NCBI RefSeq assembly: GCF_000719335.1
Contig: NZ_JOGB01000017.1
Location: 1 to 64,000, forward strand
Reading direction: 5' to 3'
DNA length: 64,000 bases
Source of the DNA: Streptomyces sp. NRRL S-87
GTDB lineage: Bacteria; Actinomycetota; Actinomycetes; Streptomycetales; Streptomycetaceae
How positions within the stretch are numbered: the stretch's first letter is position 1; each line of letters begins with the position of its first letter. This document shows positions 18,368-26,875 of this stretch, piece by piece. Under the pieces are notes generated by a model. It was not told where the DNA came from, searched no databases, and worked only from the letters and a program-made list of their open reading frames with translations. A program made the translations under genes and the position numbers.

Positions 18368-19024
18368 TTGCTTGAGATGGTGGGGTCGTTGACCGCGTCC
18401 CCCTGGATCTACGCCCTCGTCGTCCTCTCCGTACTCCTGGACGTCTTCCTGCCCGTCCTGCCGAGCGGCGTCCTCGTCATCACCGCCGCGGCCGCGGCAG
18501 CCGCCGCCGGGGCAGCCGTGGGCGGCGCGGGGGCCGCCGTCGCGGGAGCCGGGACCCGGGTCGCGCCGCCGGGGCCCGACATCCTCCTCCTGCTCCTCTG
18601 CGCGGCCACCGCATCGGTCCTCGGCGACCTGGCGGCGTACCGGCTGGCCCGGCGCGGCGGGCCCCGCCTGGACCGCGCCATCGCGCGCTCGCGCCGCCTG
18701 ACGAAGGCCCAGGAACGACTCGGCCTCGCCCTCAGCCGCGGCGGCGGTGCCCTGGTGGTGATCGCCCGCTTCGCACCGGCGGGTCGCTCGGTGGTGTCGC
18801 TGGGTGCGGGAGCGGCGCGACGCGAGATCCGGAAGTTCCTGCCGTGGTCGGCCCTGGCGGGGCTGGCGTGGGCCGGCTACAGCGTGGGGCTCGGCTACTT
18901 CGGCGCGCAGTGGCTGGGGGCGACCTGGCTCGGTACGGCCGTCTCCCTCGTGGCCCTTTTCGCGGCGGGCGGCCTGGCCGCGTACCTCATCCGCCGCCCC
19001 CGCCGCACGCCGGCGACCTCCTGA
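18368..19024 (+). CDS. DedA/VTT family membrane protein
   Basis: About 218 residues from TTG 18368, which stands 7 nt after GGGGAG; ATG 18377 is the alternative. Features are the amphipathic entry segment SPWIYALVVLSVLLDVFLPVLPSG, an Ala/Gly-rich stretch, then GDLAAYRLARRGGPRLDR. The conserved FAPAGRSVVSLGAGAARREIRKFLPWSALAGLAWAGYSVGLGY resembles the DedA G-x-x-x-R-x-(F/S/T)-x-x-x-x-G motif. DedA proteins help flip or recycle lipid carriers and support membrane potential. The Ala/Gly insert of about 30 residues after the first helix is longer than usual. Confidence 0.82.
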   Translation: MLEMVGSLTASPWIYALVVLSVLLDVFLPVLPSGVLVITAAAAAAAAGAAVGGAGAAVAGAGTRVAPPGPDILLLLLCAATASVLGDLAAYRLARRGGPRLDRAIARSRRLTKAQERLGLALSRGGGALVVIARFAPAGRSVVSLGAGAARREIRKFLPWSALAGLAWAGYSVGLGYFGAQWLGATWLGTAVSLVALFAAGGLAAYLIRRPRRTPATS

Positions 19025-19139
19025 AGCGACGATCCGAGGGGACGCACCCGGCGGACCCGCGGACCTACGCCCCACCCGGCGACCCACAACCCGTGGACCA
19101 CGGACCACGGGCCCCTCGCCCCCACGAAGCGCACGCCCG

Positions 19140-19302
19140 CCCACCCCCGCGCCCCACCAGCTCCCGCGACCCCCACCGCTGCCACCGCCGCCACCGCCGC
19201 CACCTCCCGCACCCCCGCCACCACCACCCGCACCCCCGCCACCACCACCACCCGCACCCCGCCCCCCACCTCCCCCACGACACACCGCCACCTCCCCCAC
19301 CC
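19140..19302. repeat. G-poor CCN/CACC microsatellite-like tract
   Basis: The 441-bp gap after dedA contains a long C/A-rich, nearly G-free run built from ccaccg, ccaccacca and cccgcaccccc units. No supported gene is found in the gap. Confidence 0.8.
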
Positions 19303-19465
19303 GGCGTATCGCTCTCACCCGTTCACTCGACCCCGATCGCCGCGCGGCCCCGCCGCTCCTAGCGTCCAAAGCACGGTGCGCAACCGAATCCCGCGTCACA
19401 TCCGTGCCCTGGCCGCACCGTTCCCGAGGAGTTCGGGGAGTACGAGGAGTGCGAGGAGTTCCGCC

Positions 19466-20287
19466 ATGCGTCTCAAGAAGGCCGCGGCCGCCACCGTCCT
19501 GACCGCCGTCACCGTCATGCCCCTGGCCCTCGGCCTCGCGGGCCCGGCCGCCGCCGACGACCCCTTCGACCGGGGCGAGCAGAGCGACCCCTTCGACCGA
19601 GGTGAACGGGGCGACCCGGACCCCGGCCGGGACCCCTTCGACCCCGGCAACGGCCGCGACCCCGACAGCGGCCGGGACCCCGTCGACCGCGGCGAACAGG
19701 GTGACCGGAACGACTGGGACAACTGGAACAACTGGAACGACCCAGGCGACCGAGGTGACCGGGGAGACCGAGGGGATAGGGACGACCGCGGTGAACGTGG
19801 TGAACGGGACAACCGCGGTGAACGCGGTGACCGGGACGACCGCGGTGACCGGGACGACCGCGACAACGGCCGGAACGACAACCTCAGCCCCATCGCCAGC
19901 GTCTCCCCGAGCACCGCTGCCCCGGGCCAGCGCGTGACGCTCAACATCAACGGCTGCGGCACCCGCACCGGCACCGCCACGTCGAGCGCCTTCGGCACCT
20001 CGCGGCTGTCACCGGGCGGTCGCGGCGCCGACGACCTCACCGGCACCGCCACGGTCTTCGCCAACCTCACCCCCGGCTCGTACCCGGTGACGTTCCAGTG
20101 CGACGGCCTGGGCGGCCGCCGCGTCACGATCACCCTGCGCGTCGGCCCGGGCGCGGCCCGCGGCGGGCTCGGCGGCAGCATCGGCGAGCTCAGCCCCGGC
20201 CGGATCGCAGTCGGCGGCGCCCTCGTGGCCGGTGCGCTCGGCGCGGGCGTCTGGTACTTCCGCCGCCGCGCCGGCAGCACGTCGTAG
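19466..20287 (+). CDS. secreted, C-terminally anchored protein with collagen-like charged repeats
   Basis: 273 residues, ATG 19466 with GAGGAG at 19453-19458. Signal peptide 1-31 (MRLKKAAAATVLTAVTVMPL, cleavage near AAADDP). The mature N-terminal third is made of DPFDRGE, DPGRDP and then GDRGDRGDRGDRDDRGER-type triplets dominated by Gly, Asp, Arg and Glu, with a short DWDNWNNWND insertion. A globular domain follows (SPSTAAPGQRVTLNINGCG... YPVTFQCDGLGGRRVTITLRV, two Cys likely bonded), then a single C-terminal helix (IAVGGALVAGALGAGVWYF) and RRR anchor. No LPXTG sorting signal is seen. It probably lies on the cell surface; the function is unknown. Confidence 0.72.
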   Translation: MRLKKAAAATVLTAVTVMPLALGLAGPAAADDPFDRGEQSDPFDRGERGDPDPGRDPFDPGNGRDPDSGRDPVDRGEQGDRNDWDNWNNWNDPGDRGDRGDRGDRDDRGERGERDNRGERGDRDDRGDRDDRDNGRNDNLSPIASVSPSTAAPGQRVTLNINGCGTRTGTATSSAFGTSRLSPGGRGADDLTGTATVFANLTPGSYPVTFQCDGLGGRRVTITLRVGPGAARGGLGGSIGELSPGRIAVGGALVAGALGAGVWYFRRRAGSTS

Positions 20288-20329
20288 CCGCGCGGGGCGG
20301 CACTCGGGGCGCCCCGTACGCTCGCGGGC

Positions 20330-20776
20330 ATGCACACCACTCTGACGGAGCACGCCCGCTGCCTCTACGGCGACGAGTACGGCCCGAAGCCCGTCTGTGA
20401 CGGCGAGCATGCCGAGTTCTACTTCGCCGAGGAGCTGACGTTCGCCGACGCGGACACGATCCTCGCGATGCTGGACGCCTTGTGCCCGCAGATGGTCGAC
20501 GGATTCCTCCCGGTGTGGATCCGCAACCTCGCCTACCGACTGGTCCTGCTCCAGCGGCCCGACGAGCCGGCGCTCATGCGGCGGGCGGCGCTGAACCTGG
20601 AGCTGTACGGGCCGTCCTGGGACGACATCGCGGCGGACCTGTACGCCCGGGCCGACGCCGTCGAGGCCGCCGGCCACCCCGCGGCGGCCCCGCCCGCGAA
20701 CCCTCCCGAAGCCCGAGCCCCGACCGGGGTACCCGACGGCCCCCGGACCGGGCAGCCCGGCGACGACCCCAGGTGA
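20330..20776 (+). CDS. conserved hypothetical protein
   Basis: 148 residues, ATG 20330. There is no SD, but TACGCT (20317-20322) ends 7 nt before the ATG, so a leaderless transcript is likely. The N-terminal part (HARCLYGDEYGPKPVCDGEHAEFYFAEELTFADADTILAMLDALCPQMVDG, then FLPVWIRNLAYRLVLLQRPDEPALMRRAALNLELYGPSWDDIA) is a compact acidic alpha-helical domain seen in Streptomyces genomes. The C-terminus is Pro/Ala-rich and ends inside a duplicated 45-bp segment. No function can be assigned. Confidence 0.7.
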   Translation: MHTTLTEHARCLYGDEYGPKPVCDGEHAEFYFAEELTFADADTILAMLDALCPQMVDGFLPVWIRNLAYRLVLLQRPDEPALMRRAALNLELYGPSWDDIAADLYARADAVEAAGHPAAAPPANPPEARAPTGVPDGPRTGQPGDDPR

Positions 20777-20821
20777 TCGGCGGGCCCCCGGACCGGGCAG
20801 CCCGGCGACGACCCCAGGTGA
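20738..20821. repeat. 45-bp tandem duplication spanning a stop codon
   Basis: A 39-bp sequence occurs at 20738-20776 and again at 20783-20821 (period 45). The first copy ends with the TGA of the hypothetical gene. The rest of the gap to 20966 has no gene. Confidence 0.92.
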
Positions 20822-20966
20822 CCGGCCCGACACCCCCCGGAACCCCGGGCGCCGACCCACCCGCGGCAACATTCACCGCCCGGCCTGGCCGTAACAACAG
20901 CTCGATGCCCGGCCTGGCCGTACCCACAGCGCCGTCCCCCAGCCCGTCGCGTAACCCCAGGTCAAG

Positions 20967-21254
20967 CTAAGCCGACGCACTGGCGACAGCGGCTACGGAG
21001 GCGTCCCCGTGGGCGTGAGCATGCCCATCGCCCGGGGCCTTCTTCGCGCCCCGCACTTCGATCCCGTCCAGCAGGTCGCGCGTGGCCTCGGCAACGGCCT
21101 CCACCGCACGTTCGAAGACCTCGCGGTTGTGCGCCGCGGGCGCGCGGAACCCGGACACCTTCCGTACGTACTGCAACGCGGCCGCTCTCATCTCGTCCTC
21201 GGTGGCCTTCTCGGGGATGGCGGGCGGACGCAGCGTCTTGATACTCCGGCACAT
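20967..21254 (-). CDS. DUF2277 protein
   Basis: 95 residues from ATG 21254 (MCRSIKTLRPP). Typical DUF2277 text: ATEDEMRAAALQYVRKVSGFRAPAAHNREVFERAVEAVAEATRDLLDGIEVRG. A -10-like CACAAT (complement of 21261-21266) ends 6 nt before the ATG, so it is probably leaderless. The His/Ala-rich tail GDGHAHAHGDASVAAV is beyond the conserved domain. The function of the family is unknown. Confidence 0.85.
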   Translation of the reverse strand: MCRSIKTLRPPAIPEKATEDEMRAAALQYVRKVSGFRAPAAHNREVFERAVEAVAEATRDLLDGIEVRGAKKAPGDGHAHAHGDASVAAVASASA

Positions 21255-21392
21255 ACTCCGATTGTGCGCCCGGGCGGAGGCGCCCGGGGGGCGAACCGAC
21301 CCGACCGACCCAGCCGCCCGCGAAAGCCACCCCTCAGCACCTCGCAACCTCAGGCCCTCACAACCGCAGGCCCTCGGGCCACTCCCGTCCGC

Positions 21393-22025
21393 CTATCGAG
21401 ATGCCCGGCCCGCGCCCGAGCCCCCGGCCGAGCCCCCACCCGAAGGAGGCTCGTGCCACATACCCATCCCCTCCACCGCCCGCATCTCCGGCGTGCGGTG
21501 CCGGCCCTCCTGCTCGGCCGCCTCGGGGTGGCGCGCCCGCCAGTACGGGTTGTCGTGCGGGAGCGCGCTGCCCACCCGCCCGTACATCCCGAACCACATC
21601 AGCATCACGCCCACCACGAAGCTGAACAGCACGTTCTGGATCTTGAATGCCAGGAAGTTCAGGCCGGTGTCCAGCAGCGCCAGGTTGATGAAGCCGCTCG
21701 CGATGAAGGCCAGCCCCAGCACGATGTTGAGCGACGAGGCGAAGTTCCCGCCGATGAACATGCCCACCATCAGCAGCAGCCCCACACAGATCGACAGCAC
21801 GCTCAGCGCGCCGTTGGTGTTGAGGCCGACGACCTTGTCGCCGCCCGTGCTGAAGAAGCCGATGTTCTGGGTCAGCCCGAGCACCCCGAAGACGATCAGG
21901 AACAGGCCCATGAGGCCCGCGCCGACCCGGTAGACCATGCTCAGTTTGTGGTCCATCGGCAGGTGCTCGTCGAGCCGGGCCCCGATGCCGATCGGGCGCC
22001 GGATGCGTACCGCGTGAGTGGCCAT
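21393..22025 (-). CDS. DUF4383 membrane protein
   Basis: 210 residues, ATG 22025 with GAGGAGG upstream. Four hydrophobic segments (LMGLFLIVFGVLGLTQNIGFF, ALSVLSICVGLLLMVGMFIGG, ASSLNIVLGLAFIASGFINLALLD, NVLFSFVVGVMLMWFGMYGRVG) follow a basic cytoplasmic start, and a hydrophilic Gly/Pro-rich tail closes the protein. This is the DUF4383 arrangement. The function is unknown. The 138-bp gap to the DUF2277 gene has no obvious terminator. Confidence 0.82.
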   Translation of the reverse strand: MATHAVRIRRPIGIGARLDEHLPMDHKLSMVYRVGAGLMGLFLIVFGVLGLTQNIGFFSTGGDKVVGLNTNGALSVLSICVGLLLMVGMFIGGNFASSLNIVLGLAFIASGFINLALLDTGLNFLAFKIQNVLFSFVVGVMLMWFGMYGRVGSALPHDNPYWRARHPEAAEQEGRHRTPEMRAVEGMGMWHEPPSGGGSAGGSGAGRASR

Positions 22026-22289
22026 CGCGGCCTCCTCGGGTCGGGCCGCCGTTCGGGCGTACGTACGTCGAGTCGTACGGACCCCGGCGACGCGCCCCGG
22101 CGCGCACCCGGCCCGTACCCGCGGCGGAACCACCGCACCTCCCAGCATCCGCCGCCCACGCACCCCGTACAACCGCGCCGCCCCGGCACACCGACGCAGA
22201 ACACCGGAGGTAGAAGGGTCCAAGACCAAGGGACCGGGCACGAACAGACAAGAAAGACCAAGAACCGCAAAACCCGAAGGGAACCCGCC

Positions 22290-23549
22290 CTAACGCCCCG
22301 ACGGCGCCGGGCCACCCCTCTGGGACCGGATGTCGTTCACCACCCGCCCGACCGCCTCCCGCACGGCCTCCGTCTCCCGAAGGAAGTGCCAGTAGTCGGG
22401 GTGCCGGCCGGTGAGGCCCGCCACCGCCCGGTCGAGCCGGGCCACGGCGTCGTCGAGGGGACGGGCGTGGCGCGCGTCCGGGACGCTGCGGCCCTCCATC
22501 GCCAGCCGCTGCGCGTCGCGGACCACGAACCGGGTGCGGTCGATCTCCTCCTGCGGGTCCTCGGCCACCGCGTCGAGGACCCGCAGCCGCTCACCCGCAG
22601 CCGAGACCGCCTCGTCGACGGAGTCGAGGAGCGCCCGCACCGTGGCGAACAGGGCCGTGGCCTGCGCCCAGTCCTGCGCCTGCCGCGCGACCCCCGCCTC
22701 GGCCAGCCGCTCCTCGGCCTGGGCCACCTGCTGCGCCGCCGCGTCCGGCACGTGCTGGAGGTCCTGCCAGCAGGCGGCACTGAAACGCCGCCGCAGCTCG
22801 CTCAACACCGGGTCGACCCGGTCGGCGCGGTTGCGCAGCGCCTGGGCGCGCGTCCGCAGACTGACCAGCCGGCGGTCCATCTCCGCGGCCCGCTCCGGCA
22901 GCCGCTCCGCCTCCGCCTTGATCGTCCCGGCTTCCCGCGCCAGCCGGTCGGCGCGCTGCACCGTCTCCTGCACCCCGTGCCGGGCCGCACCTTCGTTGAG
23001 CAACGTCAGCTCCGGGCCCAGCGCGGCCAGCCGCGCCGCCAGGTCATCGGCCCGCATGCCCGTCGCCCGCACTGCGTCGAGGGCCTCGCTGGCCCCCAGC
23101 AGCGCCGCCCGCGCCCGCTCCCGCGCCGGGGCCACCAGCGCCAGCTGCGACGCCGCGTGCTGCAGCAGCGGCTCCAGGCCCTGCGCGAAACGGTCCAGCT
23201 CCCCCTTGACCCGTACGAGCTCCTCGCGCGCCCGCTCCAACTCCCCGCGGGCCCGGCCGGCCACCCCGGCGTCCAGCTCGGGACGGTCCAGGTCGTAGCG
23301 GTCGACGGTCTCGATGTAGACGTGACTGACCTGGTCGATCCGCTGCCCGAGCGCCTCGAACCCGTCCCGGGCCTGCCGCGCCGCCGGCGACCCGTCCGCC
23401 GCGGCGATGGTCTCGATGGAGATCCGCAGGTCCCGCTGCGCGGTGTCCAGCTCGTAGAAGGCCGCCGCGGCATCGTCCTTGGCGGCCTGCGCCGCGGCCC
23501 GCCGGCTCTCGTCCCGCCCACCGAACCACCGCCGGGATGTCGCCGTCAC
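22290..23549 (-). CDS. conserved coiled-coil protein
   Basis: About 419 residues from GTG 23549 (GGGAG seven bases before it); ATG 23576 would add nine residues. The protein is almost wholly alpha-helical with heptad-like patterns: RRAAAQAAKDDAAAAFYELDTAQRDL, GRARGELERAREELVRVKGELDR, AEAERLPERAAEMDRRLVSLRTRAQALRNRADRV. No membrane segment or signal peptide is seen. The sequence resembles a conserved Streptomyces family without known function; a cytoskeletal or scaffold role is only a guess. It lies 103 bp upstream (divergent) of the tRNA gene. Confidence 0.72.
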   Translation of the reverse strand: MTATSRRWFGGRDESRRAAAQAAKDDAAAAFYELDTAQRDLRISIETIAAADGSPAARQARDGFEALGQRIDQVSHVYIETVDRYDLDRPELDAGVAGRARGELERAREELVRVKGELDRFAQGLEPLLQHAASQLALVAPARERARAALLGASEALDAVRATGMRADDLAARLAALGPELTLLNEGAARHGVQETVQRADRLAREAGTIKAEAERLPERAAEMDRRLVSLRTRAQALRNRADRVDPVLSELRRRFSAACWQDLQHVPDAAAQQVAQAEERLAEAGVARQAQDWAQATALFATVRALLDSVDEAVSAAGERLRVLDAVAEDPQEEIDRTRFVVRDAQRLAMEGRSVPDARHARPLDDAVARLDRAVAGLTGRHPDYWHFLRETEAVREAVGRVVNDIRSQRGGPAPSGR

Positions 23550-23652
23550 AGTCCCTCTCCCGTACGCCTCCGCCATGCCCGGTTCATTCTCCCTCACCAG
23601 AACGCGTTTGCGTCAGGGGCGTACGGGCCCTGTAGGCTGTCTCCTCGTCCAC

Positions 23653-23727
23653 GGGTGCGTAGCTCAGGGGTAGAGCGCTGCTCTTACAAAGCAGATGTCG
23701 GCGGTTCGAAACCGTCCGCGCCCACCA
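23653..23727 (+). tRNA. tRNA-Val (anticodon UAC)
   Basis: Acceptor stem GGGTGCG (23653-23659) pairs with CGCGCCC (23717-23723) with one wobble. Anticodon stem CTGCT/AGCAG encloses loop CTTACAA with anticodon TAC at 23685-23687. The T-loop is GGTTCGAAACC, and CCA is encoded at 23725-23727. Its 3' half is repeated at 28929-28974 and, degraded, at 29482-29516, marking it as an integration site. Confidence 0.96.
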
Positions 23728-23730
23728 GCA

Positions 23731-23766
23731 CAAAGGCCCCTCGCCGATCATGGCGGGGGGCCTTTG
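23731..23766 (+). terminator. tRNA-Val terminator
   Basis: 15-bp stem (23731-23745 with 23752-23766, one wobble) starting four bases after the CCA end. The same hairpin accompanies both downstream att copies. Confidence 0.85.
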
Positions 23767-23784
23767 ACAACCATTTTTGACAAC
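23765..23784. promoter_or_regulatory. left TGACAAC repeat pair, integrase arm-site candidate
   Basis: TGACAAC at 23765-23771 and 23778-23784, 13 bp apart, between the left att and the integrase remnant. An equivalent pair with the same spacing stands before the right att. Confidence 0.5.
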
Positions 23785-23796
23785 AACGGGGGCGGA

Positions 23797-24000
23797 TCAG
23801 GGGCGGGGTCCTCGCCCAAGCAGCCGGTCCATCCGCCCGACCGCTTCCCGCTGTGTCTCCTGCACCACGTGCGCGTAGACGTTCATGGTCACCGCGATCT
23901 GCGAGTGCCCGAGGATCTCCATCACGACCCGCGGCGGCACCCCGGCGGCAGTGAGCAAGGTCGCCGTCCCGTGCCGCGCCCGCCGCCCAGCTCGCCGCCC
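23797..24000 (-). pseudogene. C-terminal fragment of a tyrosine site-specific integrase
   Basis: Only the last 65 or so residues are recognisable: ARHGTATLLTAAGVPPRVVMEILGHSQIAVTMNVYAHVVQETQREAVGRMDRLLG. They contain the Arg of the HxxR box, the GHS histidine and the YAHV nucleophilic tyrosine. The N-terminal arm-binding and core-binding domains and the first catalytic Arg are missing. Beyond about 24000 the frame loses similarity and runs into the OLD-like gene. The position next to the tRNA att is typical for the 3' end of int, so this was the island's integrase before deletion. Confidence 0.82.
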
Positions 24001-24061
24001 GCACCCACCGCTGCCGCGTCCGCTGACCCGCCGCACCGCTGAAGGAGAACTCCGTCCTCGC

Positions 24062-26278
24062 CTACTGCACGAGATCTCGGATGAGGCTCCTGAGCTCTTC
24101 AGGAATATCCTCCTCCTGCATAAGAGAAGCGATTTCGACACCATCGCGCTTCTTATTGAAGCGCAGGCCATGCCGAATAAAAACCCCGTCGAGGATCTCG
24201 TCTCCTGGGATTAGCTCAGACTTCCTGAGCCCCCATTCCGCCTGAATGCTCGACCTTGCTTCTTCCATAAGACGCGGGATGGACTCTGAAAGTTCGCTCA
24301 GCCGTCGGATTGAATCATCAAGTTCAGACTTGATGGAGTTTTCAAACAGCTCTCCGTCCGCACGCTTGAGGATTAGCTCTCGTCGCGGAATAACTGGTCG
24401 ACAGGCATGCTTCAGAACATTGCGCTCGACTGCCAATTCGAAGAGCTGCTCACACACTTCATTGATTGATGATGCCACGTCGAGCGGGGAAACGTCCACC
24501 GCGCCCTTAGATTTAACCTTTAGACACCTTGAGATAGCCGCAGGGCAAAGCAAATAGTTCTCCATTTCGCGACGGCGAAGAACCTTCACTTCACTCATCC
24601 CCTCGACTCTGCTCTTCAAGGCATCAATATCACCCCCGTCACGCTCATCCCTATCCAGAACGAACACAGTTCGCACGTTCCGCTTACGCAGAAACGACAG
24701 GGTGGAGGCAGTGGCGTAGTGAGTGAAGTTTCTGGCTCCACCGGTTGTCACAAACCCTAGTGCAGCCTGCCCAAAACTAACTCCCATGGCTGACGCAAAC
24801 AAGCGAAGGATGTGCTCATCCGACGGACCTTCAACGAAAGCCAGCCTGTCGAACATAAACAGGGAGCTCAGTCGCAGTCCGAGCTCTTCCGGGATGGCCG
24901 CTTCAGCTTCATCCACATCGACACTTTGAACGCACGTCTCTTGCGTTTTGCGAATAAGGTAAACATTTTCAAGCGACCCGACGTCCAAAAAGTTGGTCGA
25001 GTGAGTGGTGAGGAATATCTGACAGTCGCTACTGACTTCCTTGAGGTATTGCATGAGAGAAATTTCAAGAGCCGGGTGCAAGTGCACCTCCGGCTCCTCC
25101 ACAAGCAGGATGTCAGGACGTTCAAACTCGCGGTCCAGGATGAGACGCAATGCCTCGCGAATGCCGGACCCATTAAGCTGCACCAGGAAATCGTCTACGT
25201 CAAGCTCCGCCGGCATTCCATCATTTCGCCGAGAAGAAGGCAGTGCACGCCGCGCCATTTGTGGGTCATCCGCACTGAACGCATCAATCTGAACTCCGAG
25301 AAGGCCAGAAACGACCGATTGAATCCCTCGGAGGACGGCGCCTTGACCGCGGCTCGTTTTCAGCTTCAGGATGCGACTTGCCTCTACTTGACCGATAGGA
25401 GCCCTCTGCTCTGCAAGCACGTGGACATTCAGCCCTGAGATTTTTTTCAAGAACGAAGTAATGTAACCAGGAACACTGGTTGCACTTCCGGAGAATGTAG
25501 AGATGGGATGCTCGAAGGGTGACGTGCTCGCCTTTTCTCGCCTTTCCGCAAGCTGCTGGGAGCGATTGCGGCAAATTGCCTGGAATTCGGAGAAGCTTGA
25601 GGAGGCCCTGGCGTACTTGAGTAGAGATTCTGGAACCTGGGGGCCACCGCCGAGCGTTCTTGTAATCCGGGCGGACGGGGGCATATACCCCCGCTCTCTC
25701 ACCCGCTTCCAGTCATCCTCATCGAATTCACTCAAAACCGAGTCCAGCAAAGCAAATTCTTCAGAGTATGCATCCAAAGAGGCGGAAGTTTGCGCCATTT
25801 CGATCGCACTATCCCGACTTACGGACAGGATCTCTCCATCTTCCGCACCATGCGCCCCGAATGCAATCTTTGAGACGTAGGCAACCATCGGGGAAGCGGG
25901 GAGAAACTTCAAGTCGACGGTGACAAGATGACTGAGTTCGGCACCTGCGAGAGCGTTCCTAACCTGGGGAGTTTCAGAGACAATCGAGTCGCGCAGATCT
26001 TCAATTTCGAGCTCACCAAGAGCTAGAGTCACCGAAATCTCTATGGATGACGATGTGTTTTTGAGGTACCAGTCACTCGGTTCCCTCATATCCGGTGAGA
26101 GCGTGGCCACCTTACCGTCGGCTGCCGCGAAGTGCGCGAAGAACTTCTTGATGGCAGCTAGCAGGTTAGACTTCCCGGAATTGTTTTTCCCGATCAGGAC
26201 GTTTAGATTTCCGCACGAATCTAGTGAAGTACCCTTAATGCTACGAAATCCGGCAACTCGGACTGAATCGATGTGCAC
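24062..26278 (-). CDS. OLD-family ATP-dependent endonuclease (AAA ATPase + TOPRIM), defence candidate
   Basis: 738 residues, GTG 26278. Walker A is GKNNSGKSN (residues 30-38), the ABC-type signature region is LNGSGIREALRLIL, Walker B DILLVEEPEVHLHP, and the H-loop FLTTHSTNFLD. A C-terminal TOPRIM nuclease domain follows: RLAFVEGPSDEHIL (catalytic Glu), VFVLDRDERDGGD (acidic pair), RREMENYLL. This is the architecture of overcoming-lysogenization-defect nucleases, many of which block phages. Class 1 (stand-alone) fits, because no UvrD helicase gene is adjacent. The ENYL motif is also compatible with a fused PARIS-like AriA-AriB protein. Base composition is much lower in GC, with many A/T-ending codons, against all neighbours, so recent transfer is likely. 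Confidence 0.85.
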   Translation of the reverse strand: MHIDSVRVAGFRSIKGTSLDSCGNLNVLIGKNNSGKSNLLAAIKKFFAHFAAADGKVATLSPDMREPSDWYLKNTSSSIEISVTLALGELEIEDLRDSIVSETPQVRNALAGAELSHLVTVDLKFLPASPMVAYVSKIAFGAHGAEDGEILSVSRDSAIEMAQTSASLDAYSEEFALLDSVLSEFDEDDWKRVRERGYMPPSARITRTLGGGPQVPESLLKYARASSSFSEFQAICRNRSQQLAERREKASTSPFEHPISTFSGSATSVPGYITSFLKKISGLNVHVLAEQRAPIGQVEASRILKLKTSRGQGAVLRGIQSVVSGLLGVQIDAFSADDPQMARRALPSSRRNDGMPAELDVDDFLVQLNGSGIREALRLILDREFERPDILLVEEPEVHLHPALEISLMQYLKEVSSDCQIFLTTHSTNFLDVGSLENVYLIRKTQETCVQSVDVDEAEAAIPEELGLRLSSLFMFDRLAFVEGPSDEHILRLFASAMGVSFGQAALGFVTTGGARNFTHYATASTLSFLRKRNVRTVFVLDRDERDGGDIDALKSRVEGMSEVKVLRRREMENYLLCPAAISRCLKVKSKGAVDVSPLDVASSINEVCEQLFELAVERNVLKHACRPVIPRRELILKRADGELFENSIKSELDDSIRRLSELSESIPRLMEEARSSIQAEWGLRKSELIPGDEILDGVFIRHGLRFNKKRDGVEIASLMQEEDIPEELRSLIRDLVQ

Positions 26279-26875
26279 GTCTCCACCCCTCCCAACCCGT
26301 TAGGTTGCAGAGGGTAGTCGAGTGAGAATCTCTGTGCCACGACTCCGGCCAAGGTCCTCATGGAGCGCATGCGCTCCTCTCGAAGCGCGCGTCCGTCGTC
26401 GCCGTGCGGACTACCCGTGAAGCTGCCCGAAGTCGGCAGGAAGCAGACCGAAGCCCTGATCAACGTGATGCTCGATACCGGCGCTGGCATCGGCGGTCGG
26501 GACGATGCATCAATGGATCTCTACGAGGCGGATGACGAGTGTGCACGCCGAGCGCTTCCTCCGGGTGGCTAGCAATAATCAGACGCCCTGGGCGGTCCCG
26601 GCGAGCGAGGCCGAGTCGCTAGTCGGGCAGACTGCTTCGAGGGCCGGGTACCTCCTGTCGGGGATGGAGCAGGCGCGCCTAGTGCCCGTTTCGCGGCAAG
26701 AAGCGGCAGGAATACGACACCCTCTGCCTGCCCGTGACAGGCAGCCTTCGGCGTCTACCGCTTACAACCACCACCGTGGATGAGGACAGGAGACCACGTG
26801 CGCTGACATGTGCCTCCGTTGCGCCTCACATGCTCCCTTCTAGTGTGAGGCATACGCCGTTACGTTCCGGTGTGC
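26279..26875. other. 597-bp gap in the island, no gene recognised
   Basis: Intermediate GC. Short open frames exist on both strands but none shows a known domain, a good RBS or Streptomyces-like third-position bias over its length. It probably consists of decayed fragments. Confidence 0.5.

Noticed and set aside
15920..19024. A 1034-codon plus-strand frame through phoD and dedA
   Set aside because: Only the end, the DedA protein, is real; the part across phoD is out of its frame and has no recognisable domain.
26360..26783. Two small plus-strand frames in the island
   Set aside because: No RBS, no domain, weak codon bias; not reported as genes.
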